A stretch of DNA of 64,000 nucleotides from Dulcicalothrix desertica PCC 7102 (GCF_003991905.1 NZ_RSCL01000003.1:215092-279091); one strand, 5' to 3'; counted from the first letter of the stretch, positions 36,151 through 45,252 are shown. Numbers and translations are program-made. The notes: generated by a model not told the origin, from the sequence alone.

Positions 36151-36294
36151 TTAGAAATCAATTAGTACATAAACACCATAAAGATTCAGGCTAATAGAAT
36201 AATTAAATTTGATTATCGTATTGAGATGGCTTTAAAATCCTGCAAGAATCATAGACAATGCTTTGATTGATAAAATACAGGAGTTATTGTCACG

Positions 36295-36897
36295 GTGCTA
36301 ATAGTCATCGATAACTACGATAGTTTTACATATAACTTAGTTCAATATTTAGGAGAGCTTGCAGTAGATTTTCCTGTTGCAGCAGATATCCAAGTTTTTC
36401 GCAATGATAAAATATCAATCGAAGAACTGCGTGCTATCTCTCCTGATGGAATTGTCATATCTCCAGGTCCTGGGCGCCCAGAAGATGCAGGTATCTCACA
36501 ATTAATAATTGAGCAACTTGGGGAAACGATGCCCATTTTAGGCGTGTGCTTAGGGCATCAAAGTATTGGTCAAGTATTTGGCGGTAATATAACGAGAGCC
36601 AAAGAACTTATGCACGGCAAAACTTCCCAAGTGTCGCATACTGGGGTTGGTGTTTTCAAAGGTATCGAAAACCCGATGACTGCGACTCGTTATCACAGCT
36701 TAATTATTGACCGCGATACCTGCCCCGAAGTGTTAGAAATTACAGCTTGGATTGATGATGGCACAATAATGGGCGTGCGTCATCGGAACTATCCACATAT
36801 TGAAGGCGTCCAATTTCATCCAGAGAGTGTTCTTACTACCTCTGGTAAGCAGTTGCTACGTAATTTTCTGGAACAATTACAGGCGAGAAAAAATTAA
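36295..36897 (+). CDS. pabA: Glutamine amidotransferase of anthranilate/aminodeoxychorismate synthase
   Basis: A 200-aa class I amidotransferase. IDNYDSFTYNLVQYL starts the protein. The nucleophile is in GVCLGHQSIGQVFGG (Cys ~ residue 84); the His-Glu pair is in VQFHPESVLTTSG. It supplies ammonia to chorismate for p-aminobenzoate (folate) or anthranilate (tryptophan); TrpG and PabA cannot be told apart by sequence alone. GTG start with AGGAG ~10 bp upstream. Overlaps the next gene by one base (TAATG). A PabC-like aminotransferase is at 40376. Confidence 0.9.
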   Translation: MLIVIDNYDSFTYNLVQYLGELAVDFPVAADIQVFRNDKISIEELRAISPDGIVISPGPGRPEDAGISQLIIEQLGETMPILGVCLGHQSIGQVFGGNITRAKELMHGKTSQVSHTGVGVFKGIENPMTATRYHSLIIDRDTCPEVLEITAWIDDGTIMGVRHRNYPHIEGVQFHPESVLTTSGKQLLRNFLEQLQARKN

Positions 36898-37664
36898 TGA
36901 AACGAAGAGAGTTGATAGGCTATGCTGGCGCTGGGCTAGCTACAGGATTAATTGCGACTTTGGCTAACTCGACTAAGTCTTTGGCACAAGCTGGTGGGTT
37001 ATCGGTACAGTGGTTGGGTCACACCTGTTTTTTGTTTACTGGTGGTGGTCTCAGAATTTTAGTCAATCCGTTTCGGACGCTTGGCTGTACTGCTGGGTAT
37101 CGCGCTCCTAAAGTAGCAGCTGATTTGGTTATGATTAGCAGTCAACTTTTTGATGAAGGTGCAGTTGAGGGTTTACCCGGTAATCCTAAGTTGATTTACG
37201 AACCTGGTGTTTACGACTTTAAGGGTATCAAATTTCAAGGAGTCGGAATTGACCATGACCGTAAGGGTGGAAAACAATTTGGAATTAATGCTGCTTGGAG
37301 TTGGAGCCAAGCAGGTATTAAAATTACCCATTTAGGCGCCCCAGCAGCACCTTTGTCATTCGAGCAAAAAGTTTTGTTTGGGCGCCCAGATATATTATTC
37401 GTACCCGTAGGTGGTGGTCCAAAAGCATACAATGCAACTGAAGCCAAACAAGCAATTCAGGCATTAAACCCTAAACTAGTAGTTCCCACCCACTTTCGTA
37501 CCCAAGCTGCTGACCCTAAATTATGCGACATTTCACCACTCGATGAGTTTCTTACTGTCATGCAGGGTACACCCATCAGACGTAGTAACAGCGACACAAT
37601 TTCACTTTCGCCCCGCAATTTACCAGAAAACACTACAATTCAAGTTTTGAGTTATAGATTTTAG
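36897..37664 (+). CDS. Tat-exported metallo-beta-lactamase-fold hydrolase
   Basis: A 255-aa UlaG-type MBL-fold protein. The N-terminus is a twin-arginine signal (KRRELIGYAGAGLATGLIAT ... SLAQAGG). The fold begins LSVQWLGHTCFLFTGGGLRI; metal ligands include the GIDHDRKGG segment and PTHFRT near the end, while the usual HxHxDH motif is replaced by SSQLFDEG, so the metal site is altered. Common among cyanobacteria next to pabA; substrate unknown. Coupled to pabA by a one-base overlap. Confidence 0.8.
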   Translation: MKRRELIGYAGAGLATGLIATLANSTKSLAQAGGLSVQWLGHTCFLFTGGGLRILVNPFRTLGCTAGYRAPKVAADLVMISSQLFDEGAVEGLPGNPKLIYEPGVYDFKGIKFQGVGIDHDRKGGKQFGINAAWSWSQAGIKITHLGAPAAPLSFEQKVLFGRPDILFVPVGGGPKAYNATEAKQAIQALNPKLVVPTHFRTQAADPKLCDISPLDEFLTVMQGTPIRRSNSDTISLSPRNLPENTTIQVLSYRF

Positions 37665-37764
37665 GCAACGGATACAACGGATGTAACGGATAAGTGATTT
37701 TAAATAATTAGGTTTTGTTTTTAACCCATAGCCCATCCGTTACATCCGTTCATCATCCGTTGCC
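37664..37764. repeat. CAACGGAT long inverted repeat, copy 2
   Basis: Left arm GGCAACGGATACAACGGATG plus TAACGGATAA; right arm CATCCGTTACATCCGTTCAT plus CATCCGTTGCC. Starts at the stop codon of the preceding gene, so it probably terminates it and the convergent gene. Confidence 0.8.
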
Positions 37765-37765
37765 A

Positions 37766-38212
37766 CTATTCTGGGCGCAATCGCGTTAATTTTAACGTGA
37801 AGGCGCCCTCGCTAGCTTCACTTCCAAAACTACGTACACGAATAATATAGTTTCCAGCCTTGGTGATGCGCTCGAACAACATCGAGTTAGTTGTTCCTTC
37901 TGCGGCATCGTCGTTTTCGCCAATAATTACACCTTTGGCGCCGATTAAGGTGACAATAGTATCAAAGCTATCAGACTTCAAGTCGATAACAATTTGGTCT
38001 CCCTCACGTAAATTAATGATAAAATCGCGTGCAAAACCACCAGACCCAGTGGGAAAATCAGACTTTGTTAATTTATCCTTAATTTCCCTACCAATTGGCA
38101 GAGTTATTGGATTATATGCTCGCCTTAGTGTTGTAGCTAGACTTATTGGTACATTTATTTGATTAATTAATATTACAGTTGAAGCTATTACGATTCGTAT
38201 TACAAAATTCAT
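37766..38212 (-). CDS. Exported PPC-domain protein
   Basis: A 148-aa protein with a short signal peptide (VIRIVIASTVILINQINVPI) and one pre-peptidase C-terminal (PPC) beta-sandwich: FIINLREGDQIVIDLKSDSF, TIVTLIGAKGVIIGENDDAA, then GNYIIRVRSFGSEASEGAFT. PPC domains usually sit at the C-terminus of secreted proteases; here the domain stands alone, so it may be a binding protein. Monocistronic. Confidence 0.82.
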   Translation of the reverse strand: MNFVIRIVIASTVILINQINVPISLATTLRRAYNPITLPIGREIKDKLTKSDFPTGSGGFARDFIINLREGDQIVIDLKSDSFDTIVTLIGAKGVIIGENDDAAEGTTNSMLFERITKAGNYIIRVRSFGSEASEGAFTLKLTRLRPE

Positions 38213-38377
38213 AGTTAGTTACTATATGTCACACATCTGAAATTTGCCTACGTAATCTTACCAGCGAATGAGCAAATATTACGAACAGAATTATATGCTA
38301 GATGATTTGTTAATTTTTGAGAAATTCTGGGAACACTAAATATGTAATCACTGTATTTAGTACCTATTGCCAACAAA

Positions 38378-39163
38378 ATGTTTGCACTGTCTCGTCAATT
38401 CGTAGGAACATCACTTGCAACTTTATTATGTGTCATTGGAGTAACATCACTTCAATACCCACGCATGAATAAAATGCTTGCGACAAAGCAGGGGTTATCT
38501 TCTGAAGCATTAGAACGTGACGTACTAGCTGAAAAAGCACGTTTAAACCTGCTGGAAAAAATACCCTCGTTTGGCTACGATAACTTACTTGCCAACTGGA
38601 TGTATCTCAGCTTTCTACAATACTTTGGTGACGATGAAGTTCGTGCAAAAACAGGTTATGCTTTAAGTCCTGAATACTTTGAAATTATCCTCAAACACGA
38701 CCCACGCTTTCGGTTGGCATATTTAGCACTTTCCACAAGTACATCCATGTACGCTGCAATGCCCGAACGTTCAGTCAAAATTACAGAACAAGGTTTAAAA
38801 AAACTTACTCCTTGGGCGCCTCTCGATTCATACTATGTATGGCGATATAAAGGAGTAGATGAGCTATTATTTCTAGGAAATTCTCAAGCTGCCAGAAAAT
38901 CATTTCAATCAGCAGCAGACTGGGCAAGCAAGCATTCAGACGAAGATAGTAAACTTTCTGCCAGTATTTCTCAAGGTACAGCAAACTTCCTCGCACGCAA
39001 CCCCAACAGTAAACGCGCACAAATCTCAGCTTGGGGAATGGTACTACAAAATCAAATTGACAAAGAAACAGAAAAACGTGCGATTCGTGCTATTGAAGCT
39101 CTAGGTGGTCAAGTTGTCAACACTCCTCAAGGTAATCAAATCAAATTTCCTCAAAACGACTAG
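38378..39163 (+). CDS. Conserved cyanobacterial membrane-anchored TPR-like protein
   Basis: A 261-aa protein with an N-terminal membrane anchor (FVGTSLATLLCVIGVTSLQY) and a helical body that reads as degenerate TPR: DNLLANWMYLSFLQYFGDDE, PEYFEIILKHDPRFRLAYL, then DSYYVWRYKGVDELLFLGNS and AARKSFQSAADWA. I know this type as a conserved cyanobacterial protein of unknown role; no function is assigned. Confidence 0.65.
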   Translation: MFALSRQFVGTSLATLLCVIGVTSLQYPRMNKMLATKQGLSSEALERDVLAEKARLNLLEKIPSFGYDNLLANWMYLSFLQYFGDDEVRAKTGYALSPEYFEIILKHDPRFRLAYLALSTSTSMYAAMPERSVKITEQGLKKLTPWAPLDSYYVWRYKGVDELLFLGNSQAARKSFQSAADWASKHSDEDSKLSASISQGTANFLARNPNSKRAQISAWGMVLQNQIDKETEKRAIRAIEALGGQVVNTPQGNQIKFPQND

Positions 39164-39285
39164 GTTCCGTTATGTCATGCAGCTTATATCATGCATATGT
39201 CATGCTGAGGAACGAAGCATCTCTAACCAAGTTCCAGGTAATAGTAAGGCCGCCACTGGCGACCCTACAATGACTATTGATTAAA

Positions 39286-39326
39286 GAACACTGTTCGTGT
39301 ATTATCATCAATACAGAACAACGTTC
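39286..39326 (+). promoter_or_regulatory. Two GAACNNNGTTC operator-like palindromes
   Basis: GAACACTGTTC at 39286-39296 and GAACAACGTTC at 39316-39326, each followed by GT. Centres are 30 bp apart (about three helical turns), immediately upstream of the tetR GTG at 39343. Likely autoregulatory operators. Confidence 0.6.
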
Positions 39327-39342
39327 GTTAATAAAGAATTAA

Positions 39343-39966
39343 GTGCCGCAAGTAAAAAAAGAAGATATAGAAAGGCGCCTTTTAGCATCAGCAAAACAGG
39401 AATTTTTGAAGCATGGCTTTAAAGGCGCCAACCTGAGAGCTATTGCGCTGGGAGCAAATATATCTTTATCGAATGTATATAGTTATGCCAAAGATAAAGA
39501 TGAACTTTTTAATAGAATTTTAAAAGATGTAACTCGTGACTTGGACAGAGTAGAAGAGTATTTCAAAAACTATCAGCCTCTTACAATCAACTTTGATTCA
39601 TTAGATATTCAGAAAAGTCGGATGAAGCTAGCTGTTGAATATAGTGATAGAAACCGTAATGAGCTAAATCTTTTATTCAATCTTTCAAAAGGTTCTTCTT
39701 TAGAGGATTATCCAGAAAAAATAGTTGAAGGATATTCTGAAAACTGTATAACTTTTTTAAAATACATCAGGCAGAATAATCAGGAATTAAAGTTTCAAGA
39801 GCCTTCACAGTTTTTTTTCCAAAGCGTTGCTCGTTTTGCATTAAAAGCATTTGCAGAAATGGTTAAACAAGATTTGCCTATCCAAGAAATGGAGAAAATA
39901 GCTAACGAAATTGTTGAATACAATTTTTATGGCTTTAGAGGACTAGCAAAAATTAACGATAATTAA
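39343..39966 (+). CDS. TetR-family regulator
   Basis: A 207-aa regulator. The N-terminal helix-turn-helix is RRLLASAKQEFLKHGFKGAN followed by LRAIALGANISLSNVYSYAK; the TetR-type YSYAKDKDELFNRIL segment is clear. The C-terminal ligand domain is helical. GTG start. It leads a cluster with a cupin (15 bp gap), a class IV aminotransferase and the poly-FtsH_ext gene. Two palindromic operator-like sites lie in its promoter. Confidence 0.9.
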   Translation: MPQVKKEDIERRLLASAKQEFLKHGFKGANLRAIALGANISLSNVYSYAKDKDELFNRILKDVTRDLDRVEEYFKNYQPLTINFDSLDIQKSRMKLAVEYSDRNRNELNLLFNLSKGSSLEDYPEKIVEGYSENCITFLKYIRQNNQELKFQEPSQFFFQSVARFALKAFAEMVKQDLPIQEMEKIANEIVEYNFYGFRGLAKINDN

Positions 39967-39981
39967 TACTAGGAGCTTTAT

Positions 39982-40350
39982 ATGAAAACACACCTAAAGC
40001 ATAACATTCCAAAACTTGTGATTTCTCCGTCAGTAACTCAGGAGCAAGCAGAAGCTTCAATGATGCTGCTTCAAAACTTTAACCAATGTATTATGGGATT
40101 AGCGCACTTTTCAGGCATGACCCCTTGGGAACGTCATCAAGACGACGAGTTCCTGCAAATCTTGGAAGGGAAAGTTGATGTTATAATTTTAACCCCTGAA
40201 AAAACTATTACTGAAAGCTTACAAGAGGGTGAATGTTTTGTAGTGCCAAAGGATGTATGGCATAAACAATCTTCATCGGAAGGAGTAAAGCTAATGTTTA
40301 TTACTTCCCTTGAAGGAAATCAAACATCAATGGAAGAATACCCACAGTAA
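39982..40350 (+). CDS. Cupin-domain protein
   Basis: A 122-aa single-domain cupin. Metal-binding His/Glu positions are visible: GMTPWERHQDDEFLQILEGK (motif 1) and GECFVVPKDVWHKQSS (motif 2). Small cupins often sense or bind small molecules in TetR-controlled operons. SD AGGAG lies upstream of ATG 39982. Substrate unknown. Confidence 0.85.
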   Translation: MKTHLKHNIPKLVISPSVTQEQAEASMMLLQNFNQCIMGLAHFSGMTPWERHQDDEFLQILEGKVDVIILTPEKTITESLQEGECFVVPKDVWHKQSSSEGVKLMFITSLEGNQTSMEEYPQ

Positions 40351-40375
40351 ATTTCTACACACAGAGGTTAAACCT

Positions 40376-41167
40376 ATTTTTTGGTATAATAATAAACTCA
40401 TCAATTCCCAAACCATTGAGTTAGACATTAATAATCCAGGGTTATTATACGGCGCCACCATTTTTACAACGCTGCGAGTATATGACTCTCTGGATAATCC
40501 TTTGACACAATGGCAAGCACATCTCGCACGCATTAAAACTTCCTTAAATCATTTTAGCTGGCAGCAACCTAACTGGGACTCTATACGTAATGGCGCCGTA
40601 TTAATGAAACAGCATTTTCCCGTATTGCGAGTAACAGTGTTTCCTGATGGCAAAGAGTGGATAACTGGGAGAATGCTTGCTTCTGACTTAAAAGAATTGC
40701 AAAAACATGGAATCACAGCAAGTGTAGTTCAAGATTATTATCGTTCATTACCTGGTCATAAAACAGGAAATTATCTGGCGCCAATTTTAGCGAAAACAGA
40801 TGCTGCTCAAAATCATAATTCTCAAGAAGCTATATTTATAGACGAAAAAGGAAACTGGTTAGAAACAACTACAGGTAATCTTTGGGGGTGGAAAGATAAC
40901 TGTTGGTGGACTCCTCCCCTGTCTACGGGTATTTTACCAGGAATCGCGCGCGAGTATATAAGAACTAATTTGATTCAGCAAAATCAGGTAGTGCGCGAAG
41001 ACGTTTGGAATATAAAGTTAGTTAAAAGCTTTGAAACGCTTGCTTACAGTAATTGTATAGTAGAAATTATACCTATCCATACTGTTGTTACAGATACGGG
41101 TACATTAACATATGGCGCCCAACATCCAAGTTTAATAAAGTTACAAGCATTGTTTCAAAAGGATTAA
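40376..41167 (+). CDS. Class IV aminotransferase (4-amino-4-deoxychorismate lyase-like), probable ATT start
   Basis: A ~263-aa PLP enzyme. Conserved features: NPGLLYGATIFTTLRVYDSL at the start, Lys in GHKTGNYLAPILAKTDAA, and QEAIFIDEKGNWLETTTGNL then TGILPGIAREYI. This is the PabC/branched-chain aminotransferase fold; PabC is likely, but substrate is unproven. No ATG or GTG fits the N-terminus. The first plausible codon is ATT at 40376 (IFWYNNKL), preceded by AGAGG 8-12 bp upstream; the frame also opens with TTG at 40310 inside the cupin gene. ATT initiation is rare. Stops 4 bp before the next gene. Confidence 0.85.
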   Translation: MFWYNNKLINSQTIELDINNPGLLYGATIFTTLRVYDSLDNPLTQWQAHLARIKTSLNHFSWQQPNWDSIRNGAVLMKQHFPVLRVTVFPDGKEWITGRMLASDLKELQKHGITASVVQDYYRSLPGHKTGNYLAPILAKTDAAQNHNSQEAIFIDEKGNWLETTTGNLWGWKDNCWWTPPLSTGILPGIAREYIRTNLIQQNQVVREDVWNIKLVKSFETLAYSNCIVEIIPIHTVVTDTGTLTYGAQHPSLIKLQALFQKD

Positions 41168-41171
41168 TATC

Positions 41172-42437
41172 ATGATAAGATTTAAAAAAATATTTACTAT
41201 AATAATTGCTGTTGGTTATTTGGCATTTGAAGTTAAGACAAGTTTTGCACAAACTATACCTCAAGAAATGAATAAAATTCGGCAATTAGAACAATGGCGT
41301 TACAGTCAGTTTATTCAAGAAGTCGAAAACGGTAACGTCGAGAAAGTTAATCTTTACCAAGACCGTACTACAGCAATAGTAACTCGTAAAAATGAGACTA
41401 AACACAAAAGGGTAACTTTAGTTGATGACCCTGAATTAATTAATATTCTTATAGACAAAAATATTGATATTGATGTTATACCCGAACGACCTCAACCGAT
41501 GTATGACAAACTTTCAACATGGTCATATAGTCAACTGCTGCGAGAGGTCAAAAACGGTAACGTCAAGCAAGCTATGATGTCTTCAGATGGTTACACTGCA
41601 TTAGTTTTTTATAAAAACGAACCAACACTAAAATTAGTTCATTTAATTAATGACCCTAAACTAATTAACTATCTTGTCAATAAAGTTGACATTACAGTTT
41701 TACCAGCGGGTAAAGGGACTGACATTCTAGTTATAGAATATACAGACAAGAAAACAGAAGCAAATATAAGAGAAAAACCTCCTGAAAATCAACAATGGAG
41801 TTACAGTAAGCTAATTCAAGAAATCGATAAGAATAATATAGCCAGCGTTACCATCAATCAAGACGTTTCTGAATTGAACGCAATTTCAAAAAATGGTTCA
41901 AACAGTCAATTAGTCTATTTAGTTAAAAATCCGAAGCTTATTGAAACATTAATTAAAAACAATGTTCATATTACTGTTATACCAGAAAGCACTCATGTGC
42001 AAGACAAAAAATTTGAACAGCTAAAATATAGTAATTTGATTCAAGAAGCTTCAAATGCCAATATTAAACAAATAAATGTGTATCAAGACCGTCCTGTAGC
42101 GCTTGTGACACTTAAAAATGACGCGAAGACAAAACTTGTTTATCTACCACAATATCCAAGCCTAATCAGTACATTAGTTCGGTATGAAGTAGATATTAGT
42201 GCTATCCCTAAAAAAACAGATGAGAAAGATAAGCGACTCGAACAATGGTCATATACGAAGTTTATTCAAGAAGTGAAACGTGGCGCCGTAGAACGTGTGT
42301 TGTTAAGTGCAGACCGAACTAAAGTTATAGTAACGAGTAAGGGTGATGCTAAGAGGAAGCTTGTTTACTTAGCTGATGACCCAGAGTTAATTAATACTTT
42401 GACTACTAACAACGTTGATATCTCGGTTTTGCCTTAA
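41172..42437 (+). CDS. Secreted protein of five tandem FtsH extracytoplasmic domains
   Basis: A 421-aa protein with an N-terminal signal peptide (FTIIIAVGYLAFEVKTSFAQ, cut after FAQ/T or SFA). The remainder is five repeats of ~75 residues beginning at W42, W117, W209, L284 and W359. Each follows (W)xYSxxIQEVxxGNVxxV ... DDPELINxLxxxNVDIxVxP. This is the small domain that lies between the two membrane helices of FtsH; repeat 5 (WSYTKFIQEVKRGAVERV ... NNVDISVLP) is very close to the same region of the ftsH at 42874. No AAA or protease domain is present. It should reside in the periplasm or thylakoid lumen. The gene starts 4 bp after the aminotransferase gene, so co-transcription is likely. An FtsH decoy, scaffold or regulator is possible (inference). 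Confidence 0.85.
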   Translation: MIRFKKIFTIIIAVGYLAFEVKTSFAQTIPQEMNKIRQLEQWRYSQFIQEVENGNVEKVNLYQDRTTAIVTRKNETKHKRVTLVDDPELINILIDKNIDIDVIPERPQPMYDKLSTWSYSQLLREVKNGNVKQAMMSSDGYTALVFYKNEPTLKLVHLINDPKLINYLVNKVDITVLPAGKGTDILVIEYTDKKTEANIREKPPENQQWSYSKLIQEIDKNNIASVTINQDVSELNAISKNGSNSQLVYLVKNPKLIETLIKNNVHITVIPESTHVQDKKFEQLKYSNLIQEASNANIKQINVYQDRPVALVTLKNDAKTKLVYLPQYPSLISTLVRYEVDISAIPKKTDEKDKRLEQWSYTKFIQEVKRGAVERVLLSADRTKVIVTSKGDAKRKLVYLADDPELINTLTTNNVDISVLP

Positions 42438-42444
42438 GTTTAGT

Positions 42445-42542
42445 CTTGTGGAGTGGGCATCCTTGCCCGCCCTCTATATTAGATGGGGCACATTGGATGG
42501 ACATATTTGGATGGGACGGGCAGGGATGCCCGTTCCACAAGA
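42445..42542. repeat. GGGCATCCTTGCCCGC inverted repeat, copy with both arms
   Basis: Arms CTTGTGGAGTGGGCATCCTT and GGGCAGGGATGCCCGTTCCA flank a 45-bp centre containing ATTGGATGGACATATTTGGA. The remaining spacer (to 42873) holds two GGCGCC sites and the ftsH promoter. Apparent ORFs here are repeat-derived. Confidence 0.75.
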
Positions 42543-42873
42543 TTATATTTCTACAAGATTATATTTTTACGAGATTGTGGTTTTGTAGTGTAATCCCTCT
42601 ATACATACTCAGGCGCCTACAAGGGTTGGCTCGCTAGAATATATCTTCAAGGGTTTGGTGTCCACTTAGGCGCCAAGCTTAATGTAACGAAGTTGACTGA
42701 GGGTTATAGAATTTTTTTTGCTTTTACATGAATATGAGAGCATTTTGCGATACCTTAAGATAAGTTAACATAATTCTTAACTACACCCAGTTGATTTCGG
42801 AACGCTCTGCGGTTCTCTCATAAACAAGAGGCGCCAAGGCGACAGCACAAAATGTACAGGAGGACTCACTTCG
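42543..42873. other. ftsH upstream spacer
   Basis: No gene. Three GGCGCC sites lie near 42612, 42670 and 42831. AGGAGG at 42858-42863 is the ribosome binding site for the GTG at 42874. No leader RNA recognised. Confidence 0.5.
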
Positions 42874-44736
42874 GTGAATAGTAACAACAACAATAATAAT
42901 AATAAAAAGTGGAGAAGCGCAGGGCTGTACGCACTGCTGTTTATTGTAGTCATAGCGTTGGGAACAGCGTTTTTTGACAAGCAGCCTCAAAACAGGGAAA
43001 CATGGCGCTATAGCCAGTTTATTCAGGAAGTAGAAAAAGGTAACGTCGCACAAGTAAGACTGAGTGCTGACCGTACACAAGCTATTGTTAAGTCACAAAG
43101 TGGTAATCAAGTATTGGTTACTTTGGTTGAGGACCCACAATTAATTAATACGCTTACCGAGAAAAACGTAGATATTAGCGTTTTGCCTCAAACCGATGAA
43201 GGTTTCTGGTTTAAGGCACTTAGCAGTTTATTCTTCCCAGTATTACTACTAGTAGGTTTATTCTTTTTACTTCGCAGAGCGCAAAATGGTCCAGGTAGCC
43301 AAGCGATGAACTTTGGTAAGTCGCGCGCTAGGGTACAAATGGAACCACAAACCCAAGTTACCTTTGGTGATGTTGCGGGTATTGACCAAGCGAAGTTGGA
43401 ATTAAACGAAGTTGTAGACTTCCTTAAAAATGCTGACCGCTTTACTGCTATTGGCGCCAAAATTCCTAAAGGTGTATTGTTAGTTGGACCTCCAGGAACA
43501 GGTAAAACCTTATTAGCACGTGCGGTTGCGGGTGAAGCTGGTGTACCTTTCTTCTCTATCTCTGGTTCAGAGTTTGTAGAGATGTTTGTTGGTGTAGGTG
43601 CTTCTCGTGTACGTGACTTGTTCGAGCAAGCAAAAGCGAATGCACCTTGTATTGTATTTATAGATGAAATTGACGCAGTAGGTCGTCAACGTGGCGCCGG
43701 TTTAGGTGGTGGTAACGACGAACGTGAACAAACCCTTAACCAGTTGCTCACCGAAATGGATGGTTTTGAAGGTAACACAGGTATTATTATCATCGCTGCT
43801 ACCAACCGTCCCGACGTATTAGACGCAGCCTTATTACGTCCTGGTCGTTTCGACCGTCAGGTAGTAGTAGACCGTCCTGACTACGCTGGTCGTGTAGAAA
43901 TTCTCAAAGTACACGCACGTGGTAAAACTTTAGGTAAAGACGTAGACATCGAACGTATTGCACGTCGTTCACCTGGGTTTACTGGTGCTGACTTGTCGAA
44001 CTTGCTCAACGAAGCAGCAATTTTGGCCGCACGTCGCAACCTCACCGAAATTTCGATGGACGAAATTAACGATGCTATCGACCGCGTATTAGCAGGTCCA
44101 GAGAAGAAAGACCGTGTTATGAGCGAGCGTCGTAAGCAGTTAGTAGCGTACCACGAAGCAGGTCACGCTTTAGTTGGTGCATTAATGCCCGACTATGACC
44201 CAGTACAAAAAATTAGCATTATCCCACGTGGTCGTGCAGGTGGTTTAACTTGGTTTACTCCTTCTGAAGACCGGATGGACAGCGGACTTTACAGTCGCTC
44301 CTACTTAGAAAACCAAATGGCTGTTGCATTAGGTGGACGTATTGCTGAAGAATTAATCTTTGGTGACGAAGAAGTTACCACAGGTGCTTCCGGTGACTTA
44401 CAACAAGTTGCACGAGTTGCCCGTCAAATGGTGACACGCTTCGGGATGAGCGACAAACTTGGACCTGTAGCTTTAGGGCGCCAGCAAGGTAACATGTTCT
44501 TAGGTCGTGACATCATGTCCGAGCGCGACTTCTCCGAAGAAACAGCAGCTTCTATCGACGAAGAAGTACGTAAGTTAGTAGACGTAGCTTACATACGCGC
44601 GAAAGAAGTATTAGTAAAAAACAAACTCATCCTCGACAAACTAGCAGATATGTTAGTTGAAAAAGAAACCGTAGACGCAGAAGAACTGCAAGACCTACTC
44701 GCTAACAACGACGTACAAACCGCAGCATTCGCGTAA
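42874..44736 (+). CDS. ftsH: ATP-dependent zinc metalloprotease FtsH
   Basis: A 620-aa AAA+ membrane protease that degrades damaged membrane proteins, including photosystem II D1. N-terminal run of asparagines (residues 2-10), membrane helix 1 ([17 protein letters not shown]), the extracytoplasmic FtsH_ext domain ([18 protein letters not shown] ... NVDISVLPQ, residues ~47-108), membrane helix 2 ([15 protein letters not shown]), AAA domain with GPPGTGKT and CIVFIDEID, arginine-finger region LRPGRFDRQ and zinc site HEAGH with distal Glu region. GTG start with AGGAGG. The preceding gene encodes five extra copies of its FtsH_ext domain. It may be one of the cyanobacterial FtsH2/FtsH3-like paralogues; which cannot be read. 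Confidence 0.97.
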   Translation: MNSNNNNNNNKKWRSAGLYALLFIVVIALGTAFFDKQPQNRETWRYSQFIQEVEKGNVAQVRLSADRTQAIVKSQSGNQVLVTLVEDPQLINTLTEKNVDISVLPQTDEGFWFKALSSLFFPVLLLVGLFFLLRRAQNGPGSQAMNFGKSRARVQMEPQTQVTFGDVAGIDQAKLELNEVVDFLKNADRFTAIGAKIPKGVLLVGPPGTGKTLLARAVAGEAGVPFFSISGSEFVEMFVGVGASRVRDLFEQAKANAPCIVFIDEIDAVGRQRGAGLGGGNDEREQTLNQLLTEMDGFEGNTGIIIIAATNRPDVLDAALLRPGRFDRQVVVDRPDYAGRVEILKVHARGKTLGKDVDIERIARRSPGFTGADLSNLLNEAAILAARRNLTEISMDEINDAIDRVLAGPEKKDRVMSERRKQLVAYHEAGHALVGALMPDYDPVQKISIIPRGRAGGLTWFTPSEDRMDSGLYSRSYLENQMAVALGGRIAEELIFGDEEVTTGASGDLQQVARVARQMVTRFGMSDKLGPVALGRQQGNMFLGRDIMSERDFSEETAASIDEEVRKLVDVAYIRAKEVLVKNKLILDKLADMLVEKETVDAEELQDLLANNDVQTAAFA

Positions 44737-44749
44737 TTCAAAAATGTAA

Positions 44750-44775
44750 TGTAGAGACGTGATATATCACGTCTC
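44750..44775. repeat. GTAGAGACG palindrome with TGATATATCA core
   Basis: GTAGAGACGTGATATATCAC then GTCTC directly after the ftsH stop; likely terminator hairpin (right arm shorter). Confidence 0.75.
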
Positions 44776-44840
44776 AAATTGTAAGGTTGCCATTGGCGAC
44801 CTTATTTTTTGTTAATATTTTTATACTGCAATTAAATGCA

Positions 44841-44956
44841 AATCCCCCCAACCCCCCTTAATAAGGGGGGCTAAAAAATACTTTTTTTTTCACTCTTTAA
44901 TTAATGGAAGCTAAAAAACTCTTTCCCCCCTTATTAAGGGGGGCTAGGGGGGATTT
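44841..44956. repeat. C-tract inverted repeat, copy 3
   Basis: AATCCCCCCAACCCCCCTTA ... AAGGGGGGCTAGGGGGGATT with an intervening CTAAAAAATACTTTTTTTTT centre. Lies between the ftsH terminator and the convergent small gene. Confidence 0.8.
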
Positions 44957-45004
44957 TTAATGTATGTTTTAATTATATAAAATAAAGGACAACCAGCTAT
45001 CAAT

Positions 45005-45220
45005 TTACTCATCTTCATCTTCATCATATTCATCACCTTGTGCTGTTTTAATTACCGCTTTAATACAATAAACAGACTCCTGAATATAATAACCAGCAGC
45101 ACCAACATTTTCAAAAACATCTTTGAATAGTGGATGAGTTACAGGAAACAGTTTCATTAAGTGCTGATTAATCTGCTCTAATTCTTGCTGAATCTGTGAT
45201 AATTGGTTTACATCATCCAT
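45005..45220 (-). CDS. Small acidic hypothetical protein (71 aa)
   Basis: Not recognised. Helical N-terminus with heptad spacing (LSQIQQELEQINQHLMKL), a conserved-looking middle (FENVGAAGYYIQESVYCIK) and an acidic tail (GDEYDEDEDE). Cytosolic. It lies downstream of Uma2 on the same strand, 32 bp apart. Confidence 0.55.
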   Translation of the reverse strand: MDDVNQLSQIQQELEQINQHLMKLFPVTHPLFKDVFENVGAAGYYIQESVYCIKAVIKTAQGDEYDEDEDE

Positions 45221-45252
45221 AATGTAATTATTAAATACTCACAATATTTTAG

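Noticed and set aside
41172-42437. Poly-FtsH_ext gene as a broken ftsH pseudogene
   Set aside because: It has a signal peptide, an intact frame, regular 75-residue spacing and ends cleanly at the domain border, so it is not a decay product.
42446-42637. Plus-strand 63-codon frame starting MWSGHPCPPS
   Set aside because: It is translated dispersed repeat (the GGGCATCC element); the same WSGHPCP peptide appears from 62590 on the other strand.
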